A program made the position numbers and the translations under genes. The notes below the pieces were generated by a model. The model had not been told where the DNA came from. It ran no database searches and saw only the letters and a program-made list of their open reading frames with translations. Shown here piece after piece: positions 18,762 through 27,785 of a stretch of 64,000 bases of DNA. Source of the DNA: Lutispora saccharofermentans (lineage in GTDB: Bacteria > Bacillota > Clostridia > Lutisporales > Lutisporaceae). Where the stretch lies: NCBI RefSeq assembly GCF_024363565.1, contig NZ_JAJEKE010000011.1:1-64000 (forward strand), read 5' to 3'. Numbering within the stretch: the first letter of the stretch is position 1; each line of letters begins with the position of its first letter.

Positions 18762-19065
18762 GGAATACCTCCTCGTTTTTTATTATACATAAAATATCCG
18801 CTCAATAAACATTATGCTGATATATGTTATAGAATTTACAAAAGTTCTTTGAGCGATATTAAATGCCCCTGATTAAAACTCCACATTACAATTCTACCAA
18901 TAATTTTTATGATTTACAACATAGATTACATTATTATTAGAATATTTTAATAATTGTTTATTTTTTAACATTGTCTGATTATTTATTTTTTATAAATATT
19001 TTTATTGTGTCAGTATGAATTTTGATACATATAATGTTATTAACATTGTGCTAGAGGTGTATTTT

Positions 19066-19509
19066 ATGGCCTACGACATTAGAGAACTATTTGCAAGACT
19101 GATTAGATGCGAAGCCGGCGGTGAAGGCGAAAACGGAATGAAAGCGGTAGCTACAGTCGTCATGAACAGAGTCAATATACCCAACGGTGAATATCTCAGA
19201 ACCGGCCAGGGTGATTTGAGAAGGATTCTCAATCAACCCGGTCAATTCGATTGCATGACCTCTGTTCTTGGCGGCATGCCTAACCCACAGACCATATGGG
19301 CGAATCCCCCGGAACAAATACATTACGATATCGCTGATTGGGCATTGTCAGGAAACAAAATCTTAGGAGCAGCTTGGAGCCTTTGGTACTTCAACCCTTT
19401 TCAGCCTATATGCCCTCAAATATTTCCGTATAATGGAACCGGCAGCTTTTCTACCAGAATTGAACAGCATTGCTTCTACAACCCTACCCAATTATACTAC
19501 CTTACCTGA
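19066..19509 (+). CDS. cwlJ: Spore cortex-lytic cell wall hydrolase CwlJ (SleB family)
   Basis: 147 aa from the ATG at 19066, six bases after GAGGTG; the frame is open back to 19015 without a signal. It carries the SleB/CwlJ hydrolase domain: RLIRCEAGGEGENGMKAVATVV (split by the catalytic glutamate of EAGGEG), VMNRVN, and FDCMTSVL. It lacks a signal peptide and a peptidoglycan-binding domain, as CwlJ does and SleB does not. CwlJ degrades cortex during germination. It is followed 18 bp later by gerQ, the same pair as in Bacillus, where GerQ is needed to hold CwlJ in the coat. Confidence 0.93.
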   Translation: MAYDIRELFARLIRCEAGGEGENGMKAVATVVMNRVNIPNGEYLRTGQGDLRRILNQPGQFDCMTSVLGGMPNPQTIWANPPEQIHYDIADWALSGNKILGAAWSLWYFNPFQPICPQIFPYNGTGSFSTRIEQHCFYNPTQLYYLT

Positions 19510-19527
19510 TTTGAAAGGAGTGCAAAA

Positions 19528-19977
19528 ATGAGCTGTATGGATTATAGAGTTAACAATATACCTGTTGTGCCTCTTCAGCAAATGGGAGGAGCCGGATATC
19601 CATATGGAACCTCCGGAAATCAAATGATGCAATACCAAATGCCTGCAATCTCTCAAGGCATGAACCAAACACCGCAGATGCAACAGATGCCTGCAGGAGC
19701 ACAAATGCCTTCAGTAGCTCAAATGCCAATGCAGGAAATGCTGCAGCCGGCAATCCCACCTGTGGTTATGGACACTCAATATACACAAGGATATTTAAAA
19801 ACCCAAATAGGTTCTAAGGTCAAAGTTGAGTTCTTAATAGGCACTAACATGCTGGTTGATAGAGAAGGAACTTTAGTAGATGTCGGAGTCAGCTATATAA
19901 TTATCATTGAGACCGAAACGGATGATTTACTCTTATGCGATATTTACTCCATAAAGTTTGTAAGGTTTTATAGGTGA
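19528..19977 (+). CDS. gerQ: Spore coat protein GerQ
   Basis: 149 aa. The N-terminal half is low complexity, rich in M, Q, P and G with repeated QMP units (residues about 30-80). The C-terminal half is the GerQ domain: YTQGYLKTQIGSKVKVEFLI, GTNMLVDREGTLVDVGVSYI, CDIYSIKFVRFY. GerQ is a coat protein that localises CwlJ and is cross-linked by transglutaminase in Bacillus. AAAGGAG precedes the ATG. It is translated from the same operon as cwlJ. Confidence 0.95.
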   Translation: MSCMDYRVNNIPVVPLQQMGGAGYPYGTSGNQMMQYQMPAISQGMNQTPQMQQMPAGAQMPSVAQMPMQEMLQPAIPPVVMDTQYTQGYLKTQIGSKVKVEFLIGTNMLVDREGTLVDVGVSYIIIIETETDDLLLCDIYSIKFVRFYR

Positions 19978-20003
19978 TAAAACCTGCTTAAGGGGATGAT
20001 TGA

Positions 20004-20309
20004 TTGAAAGCATACTTGATTAGTTATGATATAAGCAGGAACAGTAAAAAAACATACAGCTTATATAAAGTAATAAAAGACTGCGCCGATCAGGATAGTT
20101 GGGTACAGTGCTTCAATAATCTATGGATAATCAAGTCCAGTCAGGATATAAGCACAATATATGAGTCCATCAAAGAAGTTCTGGATAGTTATGATTGCTT
20201 CTTAGTGGTTGAAATTACTAATAACTGTGATGGATGGCTTGAGACAAATATCTGGGATTATATTGGCAACAATATATTTCATAGGGATAAAATCAGCCCT
20301 GAGATTTAA
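20004..20309 (+). CDS. Cas2-like / 'SinR family' small ferredoxin-fold protein
   Basis: 101 aa from a TTG at 20004 with AGGGG eight bases upstream. The start KAYLISYDISRN, the middle WIIKSSQDISTIYESIKEV and the late CFLVVEITNNCDGWL follow the beta-alpha-beta pattern of Cas2/VapD-type ferredoxin folds, as in stand-alone proteins usually labelled 'SinR family'. No CRISPR array or cas gene lies in the window. It sits 26 bp after gerQ on the same strand and may be cotranscribed. Whether it is a nuclease is unknown; the family assignment is from pattern only. Confidence 0.6.
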   Translation: MKAYLISYDISRNSKKTYSLYKVIKDCADQDSWVQCFNNLWIIKSSQDISTIYESIKEVLDSYDCFLVVEITNNCDGWLETNIWDYIGNNIFHRDKISPEI

Positions 20310-20333
20310 AATTTCAGGGCTGATTTTTATATA
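20290..20333. terminator. Bidirectional terminator between the Cas2-like and ABC genes
   Basis: AAATCAGCCCTGA (20290-20302) pairs with TCAGGGCTGATTT (20314-20326), followed by TTTATA on + and preceded by A-rich sequence for the - strand. The + gene's stop (20307-20309) lies in the loop, and the - gene's stop abuts the right arm. Confidence 0.85.
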
Positions 20334-22075
20334 GACATCTCATCATCATCCATAAATTGCGCATAATATAAATTGGCATATTCACCATTATTCTTTATCA
20401 ATTCGCTATGGCTGCCTTTTTCAACAATGCCATTATCTGTAAGCACCAAAATGGTTTTTGCATTTCTTATAGTAGAAAGGCGGTGAGCTATAACAAAGGT
20501 TGTTCTATTTGTCGAAAGTTTTTCCAGGGAATCCTGAACTATTTTCTCGCTTTGATTATCCAGTGCAGAAGTAGCTTCATCCAAAATCAATACAGGAGGA
20601 TTTTTTAAAAACACCCTGGCAATGCTTATCCTCTGTTTCTGCCCTCCCGACAGCTTGACTCCCCTTTCTCCTACATAAGTATCGTAACCCTTTTCCAGCT
20701 CCATTATAAAATCATGGGCATTGGCTTGCTTTGCAGCTTCAATAACTTCTGATTCTGTAGCCTCCGGCTTGCCGTATCTGATATTTTCCATTACCGTACC
20801 TGCGAATAAATAAACATCCTGCTGTACTATGCCAATATTTTTTCTCAAGGATTTCAATTTAATATTTTTGACATCTATATCATCCAGCAATATTTGACCT
20901 TCCGTTGCTTCATAAAACCTGGGTATAAGGCTGCAAATGGTCGATTTGCCTCCTCCCGAAGGCCCTACTAAAGCTACGGTCTCTCCGGGCTCTACATTCA
21001 GGTTGATATTATCCAGAACATACTTGCCTGTGCTATATCTGAAGGATACATTATCAAATGTAATTTTGCCTTTCACTTCATTTATTTCTATGCTGTCTTC
21101 ACTATCCAATATATCAGGTTCAGTGTTTAATATGTCCAAAAATCTTTCAAATCCTGTCATGCCTTTCTGGAATTGCTCAGTAAAGTTTATCAGTGCTCTT
21201 ATGGGATTCAGCAAAGTGTTTATATATAGCAGAAAGGCAACCAAATCAGTGGGCTTTACACTGCCTGTCCGCATGAGAAGGGCACCTGATATGATTGTAA
21301 TAACGTATATCATCCCTTGAAACAAGGTTACGCCGCTAAAAAACTTGCCCATATAACCATAGCTTTCTTCTTTTGTATGAAGAAATTCCAGGTTACCCTT
21401 ATTGAATTTGAATATTTCAATATTTTCATTTGAAAAGGATTTGACCACACGGACCCCAGAAATGCTATCTTCAAGCTGAGAGTTTACATCCGCAATCTTT
21501 TGTCTGTTTCTCATGAAAACCGATCTCATCTTTTTATTATATACAAAAGCAAAATAAGCCATAGGAGGTATAAAAGCAAATACTATTAATGTCAGCCTCC
21601 AATCAACGCTGAGTAAAATCAGAAAAGAACCTATTATTTTAACTAAAGAAATAAATATTTCTTCAGGTCCATGGTGAGCAAGCTCTGAAATATCAAATAA
21701 ATCATTTACAATCCTTGACATGAGCTGACCGGTCTTGTTGTTATCATAAAATGAAAAGGACAGTTTTTGGAGATGATTGAATATATCATTCCTCATATCA
21801 TACTCCATTCTCGCTCCCATAATATGGCCCCAAGCCGTTACAAAATAGTTGCAGGCATATTGTACAAAATAAAGGGCCAGCATTAAAAGCCCGATCTTTA
21901 TTATAAGGCTTGCAGAAGCTCCGCCTCCCTTTGCGATGGCCTCATTCAATAAGAATCTTACCACTACCGGGAATAAAAGATCCACACCTGCTGCCGCAAA
22001 AGCACATAGCATATCCATAAAAAATATTTTTTTATATGGACCATAATATTTTATAAACTTTTTTATTTTTCCCAT
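20327..22075 (-). CDS. ABC transporter, fused permease and ATPase (exporter type)
   Basis: 582 aa from the ATG at 22075, seven bases after GGGGGG. An N-terminal six-helix ABC exporter domain (about 1-310) is joined to a nucleotide-binding domain (about 335-575) with Walker A GPSGGGKST, Q-loop VQQDVYLFAGTV, signature LSGGQKQRISIAR, Walker B VLILDEATSALD and the H-loop IAHRLST. Such half-transporters work as homodimers and export lipids, peptides or drugs; the substrate cannot be predicted. It stands alone with a G-rich leader and an AT-rich promoter region. Confidence 0.95.
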   Translation of the reverse strand: MGKIKKFIKYYGPYKKIFFMDMLCAFAAAGVDLLFPVVVRFLLNEAIAKGGGASASLIIKIGLLMLALYFVQYACNYFVTAWGHIMGARMEYDMRNDIFNHLQKLSFSFYDNNKTGQLMSRIVNDLFDISELAHHGPEEIFISLVKIIGSFLILLSVDWRLTLIVFAFIPPMAYFAFVYNKKMRSVFMRNRQKIADVNSQLEDSISGVRVVKSFSNENIEIFKFNKGNLEFLHTKEESYGYMGKFFSGVTLFQGMIYVITIISGALLMRTGSVKPTDLVAFLLYINTLLNPIRALINFTEQFQKGMTGFERFLDILNTEPDILDSEDSIEINEVKGKITFDNVSFRYSTGKYVLDNINLNVEPGETVALVGPSGGGKSTICSLIPRFYEATEGQILLDDIDVKNIKLKSLRKNIGIVQQDVYLFAGTVMENIRYGKPEATESEVIEAAKQANAHDFIMELEKGYDTYVGERGVKLSGGQKQRISIARVFLKNPPVLILDEATSALDNQSEKIVQDSLEKLSTNRTTFVIAHRLSTIRNAKTILVLTDNGIVEKGSHSELIKNNGEYANLYYAQFMDDDEMSI

Positions 22076-22318
22076 ACTCATACCCCCCATTCAGCAAATT
22101 AAATTAAAGCCTATCCTTCAACAATATTCATTATACCACATCACTAATACCATTATTATGAAGTTTATCATTCTGCCTTATTTTTAAAAAATATTATAAA
22201 AAAATTTATAAATTCTCATGCTAAAATTTATATATCTATTGCATTTTCAAAACCAAGCGTTTATAATAATATTATACCCCCTAGGGGTTATAGGTAATAA
22301 TTATATGAGGTGAAAGTT

Positions 22319-22600
22319 ATGAATATATCCATTTCGGAAAATGCAAGACATCAGCTTATGGAAGGCGACTCAAAAGATTATAGAGTCATAGTCAAAGGCT
22401 ATGGCTGAGCAGGCCCTTTATTTGGATTGGCTCCGGGAGAGCCCCAAGAAGGAGACGAAGTATTTCCGGTAGATGATATCAAGTTTTCGGTGGAAAAAGA
22501 TATTTCAGATTTAGTGCCCGGTTTCCAAATAGATTACTACAAGGGCATATTCCAACGAGGATACGTAGTTTATGCCGACGGTTCAAAAAGAAGCTGCTAA
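22319..22600 (+). CDS. HesB-like selenoprotein (in-frame UGA at codon 30)
   Basis: 93 aa when the TGA at 22406-22408 is read as selenocysteine. It runs MNISISENARHQLMEGDSKD, YRVIVKGYGU, AGPLFGLAPGEPQEGDEVF, then about 43 more residues to RSC and the stop. AATTATATGAGGTGAAAG gives a ribosome binding site. The layout matches the HesB/IscA-like family, with U replacing the first conserved Cys in a GYG(C/U)AG motif; a HesB-like group is among the known bacterial selenoprotein families. Both flanks of the UGA encode family-like sequence, so this is not a broken gene. The role is presumed in Fe-S or redox chemistry but is not established. Confidence 0.88.
22406..22451 (+). promoter_or_regulatory. 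Putative SECIS hairpin of the HesB-like gene
   Basis: About 20 nt after the UGA a stem GGCTC-CGGGA-GAGCC (22429-22443) is extended by TTGG/CCAA with a small bulge. Its loop contains GGG, and the loop guanine lies about 27 nt from the UGA. Distance and G-containing loop agree with bacterial SECIS elements. Confidence 0.7.
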
Positions 22601-22620
22601 TCTGAAGCAGCTTCTTTCTA
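22588..22620 (+). terminator. Terminator of the HesB-like gene
   Basis: AAGAAGCTGC (22588-22597) pairs with GCAGCTTCTT (22607-22616) and is followed by TCTAT. The stop codon is in the loop. Confidence 0.75.
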
Positions 22621-22663
22621 TACCGGTGTTAATGCATATTACTATCAGTTGAACTTGATTTTA

Positions 22664-22796
22664 TTTATCACTGAACTAACCCGCTCTAAGACCCCCGCCT
22701 CTATAGGCGGCGGGTGCCAAGAGCGGCTAAGTCCAGTATGGACTCGACTAACATTCAGTGGGGGTTGAATCCCCCTCTGAATGAAGTCTCGTTCAA
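22664..22796 (-). repeat. Family 2 structured repeat, copy 2
   Basis: Read on the - strand it runs from TTGAACGAGACTTCATTCAG to GTTCAGTGATAAA. Stems differ from copy 1 but still pair: GGGGG/CCCCC inside CATTCAG/CTGAATG, CCGCTCT/AGAGCGG, and CCCGCC/GGCGGG. The first base pairs of the repeat are also the stop codon of the chemoreceptor gene (TGA in TTGAACG). Confidence 0.87.
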
Positions 22797-24790
22797 ATTT
22801 TAAATTTGGATACTGCCTTTTGCAACTCTACAGCACGGTTGGCAAGATTTTCAGCACTGCTTGCCACTTCATTGCTTCCCGAAGCAACCTTCTCAGACAT
22901 CTCATTTACATTTTCCGCTGTTGCCAATATTTCTTCACTTGAAGCAGACTGCTCCTCTGTAGCCGATGCTACCTCTTGAGCAAACTCATTTATATTGTTG
23001 ATATCTTTTATTATGCTTTGTATTATAGTATTGGTTTCCTGAACTGAAGCATATATTTTTTCAAATGTGCCGCCTGCATCATTTATATGTCCGGCACTTT
23101 CTTCTATTTTTACAGTATTGCTCTTGGTTTGCTCCACTGCATTTTGAATCACATCATCAACCTTATCGATAAGCTCTGCAATATTCTTAGTGGCTTTTGA
23201 AGAATCCTCTGCCAATTTCCTGATTTCGTCAGCAACAACGGCAAAGCCTCTTCCTACATCCCCGGCCCTGGCTGCCTCTATAGCAGCATTTAGAGCAAGC
23301 AGATTAGTCTGCTGAGAAATATTCTCTATCAATTTTACTATATCCCTTATCTCAGTTGCAGACTTTCCTGCCTGAAGCACCGATTCAGAGAGTTCATTGA
23401 TAGACTCATTTATTATGCTCATTTCATTTTGAATAGTGTTCATATCTTCTTTACCGCTTTGGGAGTTCTGTACTGCTTCATCAGCTTTATCTCTTGCTGT
23501 AGCACCGCTTAGAGATACCTTGCTGACTATTTCTGCCAGCTTATTCGTGCTTTCGGCTACTTGCCCAATGGAGCGCGCCATTTCGTCCACTGTTTTTGTC
23601 AGCTCCGTCATTGAGCTGGATTGATTTTGAGCAGTGCTGGTCATTTCCTGAGTGATGGAAGTGCTTTGCTCCGCCACTGCACCGAGTTCTTCAGAAGCGA
23701 GTAAAACATTGGATATCATACCTTTCATGGAGTTTTTCATTTCATTGATTCCTCTGCCTAACTCACCTATTTCATCCTTCAGGTTCATCGTCTTCTCAGG
23801 TATATTTGCAGTAAAGTCGCCATTTGCATAAGACTTCACTGTTTTTGCAGCTTGTATCAATTCTTTTGTAACAAATCTTGATAATATAATAGCAATTATA
23901 AATACTGCCAATATTATTAGCCCTACAAAGGCTATCATAATATTTTTAACATTGGCTGCCTGTTTCATAAGATCTGAAGCGGGAACGGAAACTAAGAATT
24001 TCCACCCAGGTGTGCTTGGAATGTCTTCATAAATCAAATAAAAATCCGCTCCATTGGGATCGGTATACAACTCGTTGCCATTCTGATTATTCAATATGCT
24101 TTCATATTTTTCATCCAGCCCTATGTATCCCAGTTCCTTCATATCTTTTATGTTTGTCTTCATAACATATTCCTGGTTCTCATGGGCTATTATCAGGCCA
24201 TTCCCGTCTATAATCCATCCAAAGCCGGAACCGCCCAAATTGATTTTTGATGAAATTTCACTTAAAAAATCTACGCCTACAACAATATTTACTAAGCCTA
24301 CATTTTTACCATCATTTTTGACTGCGTAGGATATTACAGATATGGGCATAGGATGCACATCAGTCATAAAGGGTTGAGATACCAAATATTCTTGCCCCTC
24401 CAGAATAAGCTTCTTATATTGCTCTTGCTCTGAAATGTTCAGATCCACATCTAATGTAGACCATCCAATTCCATCAGAATTGGCTACAGTCATGCTTCTG
24501 TGCCGGCCTTCCAGCACCATAGATTTTAAGAACGGCTTTATTCTTTCAAAATCCATAGATTTGACAATATCTGATTGGGAAACCATTTTCATCTGTTCCA
24601 GAAAGCCCCTCATCTCATTACCTACTTCATTAGCTTTGGCATTTACAATCTGCTTGCTTGATTCTATAGTGGACGACTTTATGACATCCATCACCTTAAA
24701 ATTTAATAGGGTTCCAAGGCCAATCATCATAATCGTTAGTGTCAGTCCAAACCATAGAATAATTCTGGTACTAATGCTTCGTATTTTCAA
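22793..24790 (-). CDS. Methyl-accepting chemotaxis protein with extracellular Cache domain
   Basis: 665 aa. The layout is: TM1 (about 10-30), a periplasmic-type dCache sensor (about 35-275, with [20 protein letters not shown] and [14 protein letters not shown]), TM2 (about 283-303, [20 protein letters not shown]), HAMP (about 305-360), then the signalling coiled coil with hairpin tip [20 protein letters not shown] and [13 protein letters not shown]. It senses a small molecule outside the cell and controls CheA. There are no che genes in the window. It ends KFKI at the stop codon shared with a family 2 repeat. Confidence 0.96.
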   Translation of the reverse strand: MKIRSISTRIILWFGLTLTIMMIGLGTLLNFKVMDVIKSSTIESSKQIVNAKANEVGNEMRGFLEQMKMVSQSDIVKSMDFERIKPFLKSMVLEGRHRSMTVANSDGIGWSTLDVDLNISEQEQYKKLILEGQEYLVSQPFMTDVHPMPISVISYAVKNDGKNVGLVNIVVGVDFLSEISSKINLGGSGFGWIIDGNGLIIAHENQEYVMKTNIKDMKELGYIGLDEKYESILNNQNGNELYTDPNGADFYLIYEDIPSTPGWKFLVSVPASDLMKQAANVKNIMIAFVGLIILAVFIIAIILSRFVTKELIQAAKTVKSYANGDFTANIPEKTMNLKDEIGELGRGINEMKNSMKGMISNVLLASEELGAVAEQSTSITQEMTSTAQNQSSSMTELTKTVDEMARSIGQVAESTNKLAEIVSKVSLSGATARDKADEAVQNSQSGKEDMNTIQNEMSIINESINELSESVLQAGKSATEIRDIVKLIENISQQTNLLALNAAIEAARAGDVGRGFAVVADEIRKLAEDSSKATKNIAELIDKVDDVIQNAVEQTKSNTVKIEESAGHINDAGGTFEKIYASVQETNTIIQSIIKDINNINEFAQEVASATEEQSASSEEILATAENVNEMSEKVASGSNEVASSAENLANRAVELQKAVSKFKI

Positions 24791-25042
24791 AACTCTTCCT
24801 CCTTACATTACGCTCATATTTATGGCGAATATTTCCACACTTAACTATTATATATAATAACCCTAAAATTCTACATAATTCAATAACATTCTTGCCGTAT
24901 TTACACGATATGTAGAGGTGTCATAATTTGTCCCACGATTTTTTGTTAACTATAACCAATTGACAATATTGTTATTTGATTTCATCCAATTATTAGATAT
25001 AATTATATTAAATAGCATTTTAGTTTAGGGGGACAAGCTATT

Positions 25043-26320
25043 ATGCCTAAGAATGAACCTTGCTTTAACGATATTTCCGTATATAACGAAAGGCTTAGAC
25101 AGGCTTATGATATAATTGAGAAAAGTTCCATAGTAGTCTTTGAATGGTCTATAGGCCCCGGTATTCCTGTAAAATATCTGACCGATAATATTTCAAATTA
25201 TGGCTATAAAACGGAGGACTTTTACTCCGGCAAAATTGATTATTGGGATTTTGTCCATAAAGACGATGTAGAATCAACAAAAATTGCAGTATATGAAAAA
25301 AGGGCTTCTGCTGCCAAAGAATTTAAGCATACATACAGAGTGGTCTGCAAGGACGGAACAATCAGATGGGTGGAAGAGTGGACCCTTTGGGAAAGAGATT
25401 CGGATGGAAATCCCATTGCTGAAAAAGGGATAATCCGGGATATAACCGAGCAGGTAGAAACTGCAGAAAAACTTAAATTGAGCGAAGAAAGGTACAGAAA
25501 GCTTTTTGAAAACGCTTGTGCTCTTATTTGCACCTTTGACAACAACGGCAGATTTACTTCGATCAACAATGCCTGCGCCGATATCACAGGTTATTCAAAA
25601 TATGAGTTGTTAAAAATGAATATACTTGATTTATTGCTGTTATCAAAGGAAAACAGAAGAATCCTTACAAGCGATCTCATAAATTTTGTACGTGAAGTTC
25701 AAAACAACAGCATAGAATTAACAATTCTCACCAAGAACAAAAATGAAGTGATTCTGGAGGGCCGGCTCCTGATAATAAATGACAGTGATTCTGCCGCTGA
25801 AATTCAGGCAGTTTTCCAGGATGTTACCTTGCGAAAAGAAGCAGAAAATAAAATTTTTCACTTAAGCTATCATGACAAGCTGACGGATTTATATAATAGG
25901 GCTTATTTCGATGAAACCCTGGAAAAAATGGATAAAACCGAAGAATATCCATATAGCCTTATAATCGGAGATATGAACGGGCTTAAGAGCACCAATGATC
26001 TATTTGGGCATAAGGCCGGTGACAAGCTTATTCAGATTATGGCGGGGATACTCAGGGCATCCTGCAGAAAATCTGATGTGATATCAAGGATTGGCGGAGA
26101 TGAATTTGCAGTGGTACTGCCTAAATGTTCAAGCAAAGAGGCTCGAAACATTTGCAACAGAATAAAAAAGCTATGTTTGACATATGAGGATGATACGATT
26201 AGGCCGGATATAGCTCTGGGATTCAGCACAAAAGAAAATACTTCAAAATCCAATGATGATCTAATACTTGAAGCCGACAGAAAAATGTATTTAGATAAAC
26301 CCTATGTTCGGAGCATCTGA
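25043..26320 (+). CDS. PAS-PAS-GGDEF diguanylate cyclase
   Basis: 425 aa without membrane segments. PAS1 (about 18-135, with the PAC tail RDITEQVETAEKLKLSEERY split over the linker), PAS2 (about 140-260), then GGDEF (about 265-425) with the intact active site RIGGDEFAV. An RKSD motif lies five residues before GGDEF, the inhibitory I-site pattern RxxD, so product feedback is likely. No EAL domain is present. It should make c-di-GMP in response to a cytoplasmic signal. The divergent neighbour is the chemoreceptor, 252 bp away. Confidence 0.93.
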   Translation: MPKNEPCFNDISVYNERLRQAYDIIEKSSIVVFEWSIGPGIPVKYLTDNISNYGYKTEDFYSGKIDYWDFVHKDDVESTKIAVYEKRASAAKEFKHTYRVVCKDGTIRWVEEWTLWERDSDGNPIAEKGIIRDITEQVETAEKLKLSEERYRKLFENACALICTFDNNGRFTSINNACADITGYSKYELLKMNILDLLLLSKENRRILTSDLINFVREVQNNSIELTILTKNKNEVILEGRLLIINDSDSAAEIQAVFQDVTLRKEAENKIFHLSYHDKLTDLYNRAYFDETLEKMDKTEEYPYSLIIGDMNGLKSTNDLFGHKAGDKLIQIMAGILRASCRKSDVISRIGGDEFAVVLPKCSSKEARNICNRIKKLCLTYEDDTIRPDIALGFSTKENTSKSNDDLILEADRKMYLDKPYVRSI

Positions 26321-26353
26321 CAATAACCCGATAGGCCTATCGGGTTATTGTCA
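26318..26353. terminator. Perfect 36-bp palindrome containing both stop codons
   Basis: Arms 26318-26335 and 26336-26353 are perfectly complementary and centred on AGG|CCT. The TGA of the cyclase gene (26318-26320) and the TGA of the adenosyltransferase gene (26351-26353 on -) are the two outer ends of the palindrome. It probably terminates both, although T-tracts are short. Confidence 0.85.
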
Positions 26354-26884
26354 TTCTCTGCTAAAATCCACGAGCACGATCTCGCTTTCTAAAAACCTTG
26401 CCATAGCATAGATCGCATCTGATAGTCTGTTTACATATTTCATAAGGATCTCACCTAAGGGTTCTTCTCTATTAAGAGTTATTATTCTTCTTTCCGCCCG
26501 CCTGCATACGGTTCTGGCCATATGCAGCGCCCCGCTGGCCTTGCTGCTGCCCGGAATTATGAATTGAGGAGTATTGTTGGTCCTGCTCATAAAGTCATCT
26601 ATAACCCTCTCCAAATCAAGCACTGCTTCTTCTGTCACCCTATGAGGAAATTTACTTGCGTCTTTTGTGGCCAGCTCTCCGGCTACATTAAAAAGCAATC
26701 TCTGAATCCTGTTTACTTCATTTACTACTTCTTCATTGTCTATAAAGTTTTTAGCAAATCCCAAGGAACAATTCAGTTCATCGATGGTACCATAGCATTC
26801 TACCCTGATGCTGTCCTTATCAACCCTGCTGCTGTCATAAAGGCTGGTCTGACCTTTGTCGCCGGTTTTGGTATAAATCCTCAT
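26351..26884 (-). CDS. Cob(I)yrinic acid a,c-diamide adenosyltransferase (PduO type)
   Basis: 177 aa from the ATG at 26884, six bases after GGGGG; the frame extends upstream without a signal. The PduO-type signature is complete: MRIYTKTGDKGQTSLYD at the start, ECYGTIDELNCSLGFAK, the FIIPGSSKASGALHMARTVC region with RRAERRI, and YVNRLSDAIYAMAR. It transfers adenosine from ATP to cob(I)alamin to make coenzyme B12. This gives the organism adenosylcobalamin, and B12-dependent radical SAM enzymes occur 20 kb away, though those use other cobalamin forms. Confidence 0.95.
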   Translation of the reverse strand: MRIYTKTGDKGQTSLYDSSRVDKDSIRVECYGTIDELNCSLGFAKNFIDNEEVVNEVNRIQRLLFNVAGELATKDASKFPHRVTEEAVLDLERVIDDFMSRTNNTPQFIIPGSSKASGALHMARTVCRRAERRIITLNREEPLGEILMKYVNRLSDAIYAMARFLESEIVLVDFSRE

Positions 26885-26993
26885 GCACATCCCCCTTTTA
26901 TAAATAAATTGATCCAGTATGCCATTTGATTCCAATTGCTGATGCTGCAAAGCAACCTAAATGATGCTGGCACAACCAGTTAAATGAGCACTA

Positions 26994-27686
26994 TTATTCT
27001 GCCATCAATTTAAGAGCCTCAATATCTTTTATAACTACCGATGATTTATAAAAATCCAGTACTCCTTCGTCTCTGAGCTTGCAAAGCTCTCTTGACAAGG
27101 CCGGCCTGGACACATTAAGGAAATCGGCCATCTCGTTTCTATTTAAAGACATCATAAAAGACAAAGTTCCTATTTTATTATAATGATCGATCAATAAACT
27201 GCTAATTCTCCCCCTGATGCTTTTTATGCTCAGATAGTCTAATTTTTTATTGAGAAGTAAAGCCTTGTCTGATACAATTTTTAACATATTCATGATCAAA
27301 AACCTATGACCCCTGCAGAGCTTTGGGCATTCACCTAAAATTATATCCGATGACATAAACATCACCTGGCTTGCTTCCTGGGCTATCACTGTAGCCGGCC
27401 ATTTCTTCTGATCCGAAAAAGCAGCCATTTCCCCAAACATATCTCCGGATTTTACTACTGTTATTATCACTCTGTCTCCGATAGAGTTCTCCTTTGTAAT
27501 AGCTGCACTGCCGGATAATATGATGCCTAGTCCTTCATATTCATCTCCAGCAATTTTTATAAATTCATTTTTCTTATACTTTTCAACTTTAGGCTTGAGA
27601 CACATAAGCATGGAACTTAATTCTTCAAGCTCTATTCCGCGGAATAATGGGCAGACTGCAATGGCGCTCAACCATTTATCATACAT
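26994..27686 (-). CDS. Crp/Fnr family transcriptional regulator (HcpR-like position)
   Basis: 230 aa from the ATG at 27686, with GTGAGG upstream; an earlier in-frame ATG at 27731 has no ribosome binding site. It has an N-terminal cyclic-nucleotide-binding-type sensor (about 10-130, SGDMFGEMAAFSDQKKWPATVI split around the turn) and a C-terminal winged helix (about 150-230) with LNRNEMADFLNVSRPALSREL as the recognition region. No FNR-type Cys cluster is visible at the N-terminus. It is divergent from the ferredoxin-cupin-hcp genes, with about 100 bp between starts, and is likely their activator, as HcpR is in clostridia. Confidence 0.88.
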   Translation of the reverse strand: MYDKWLSAIAVCPLFRGIELEELSSMLMCLKPKVEKYKKNEFIKIAGDEYEGLGIILSGSAAITKENSIGDRVIITVVKSGDMFGEMAAFSDQKKWPATVIAQEASQVMFMSSDIILGECPKLCRGHRFLIMNMLKIVSDKALLLNKKLDYLSIKSIRGRISSLLIDHYNKIGTLSFMMSLNRNEMADFLNVSRPALSRELCKLRDEGVLDFYKSSVVIKDIEALKLMAE

Positions 27687-27785
27687 TTCGCAATGCCTCA
27701 CTTTCGTATCTTTAGTTACCGAATTTATCATTTGATACTATTATACTTAATGCATATGAATATGTAAATGAAGGAGATAACCATT

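Noticed and set aside
18762-19065. A glycine or amino-acid riboswitch upstream of the Na+/alanine symporter
   Set aside because: The 304-bp divergent region is AT-rich with no conserved riboswitch blocks on either strand. Weak sporulation-type promoter resemblance (GATACATATAAT) before cwlJ was not strong enough to call.
20004-20309. A CRISPR-Cas remnant suggested by the Cas2-like protein
   Set aside because: No evenly spaced direct repeats with unique spacers and no other cas gene in the window.
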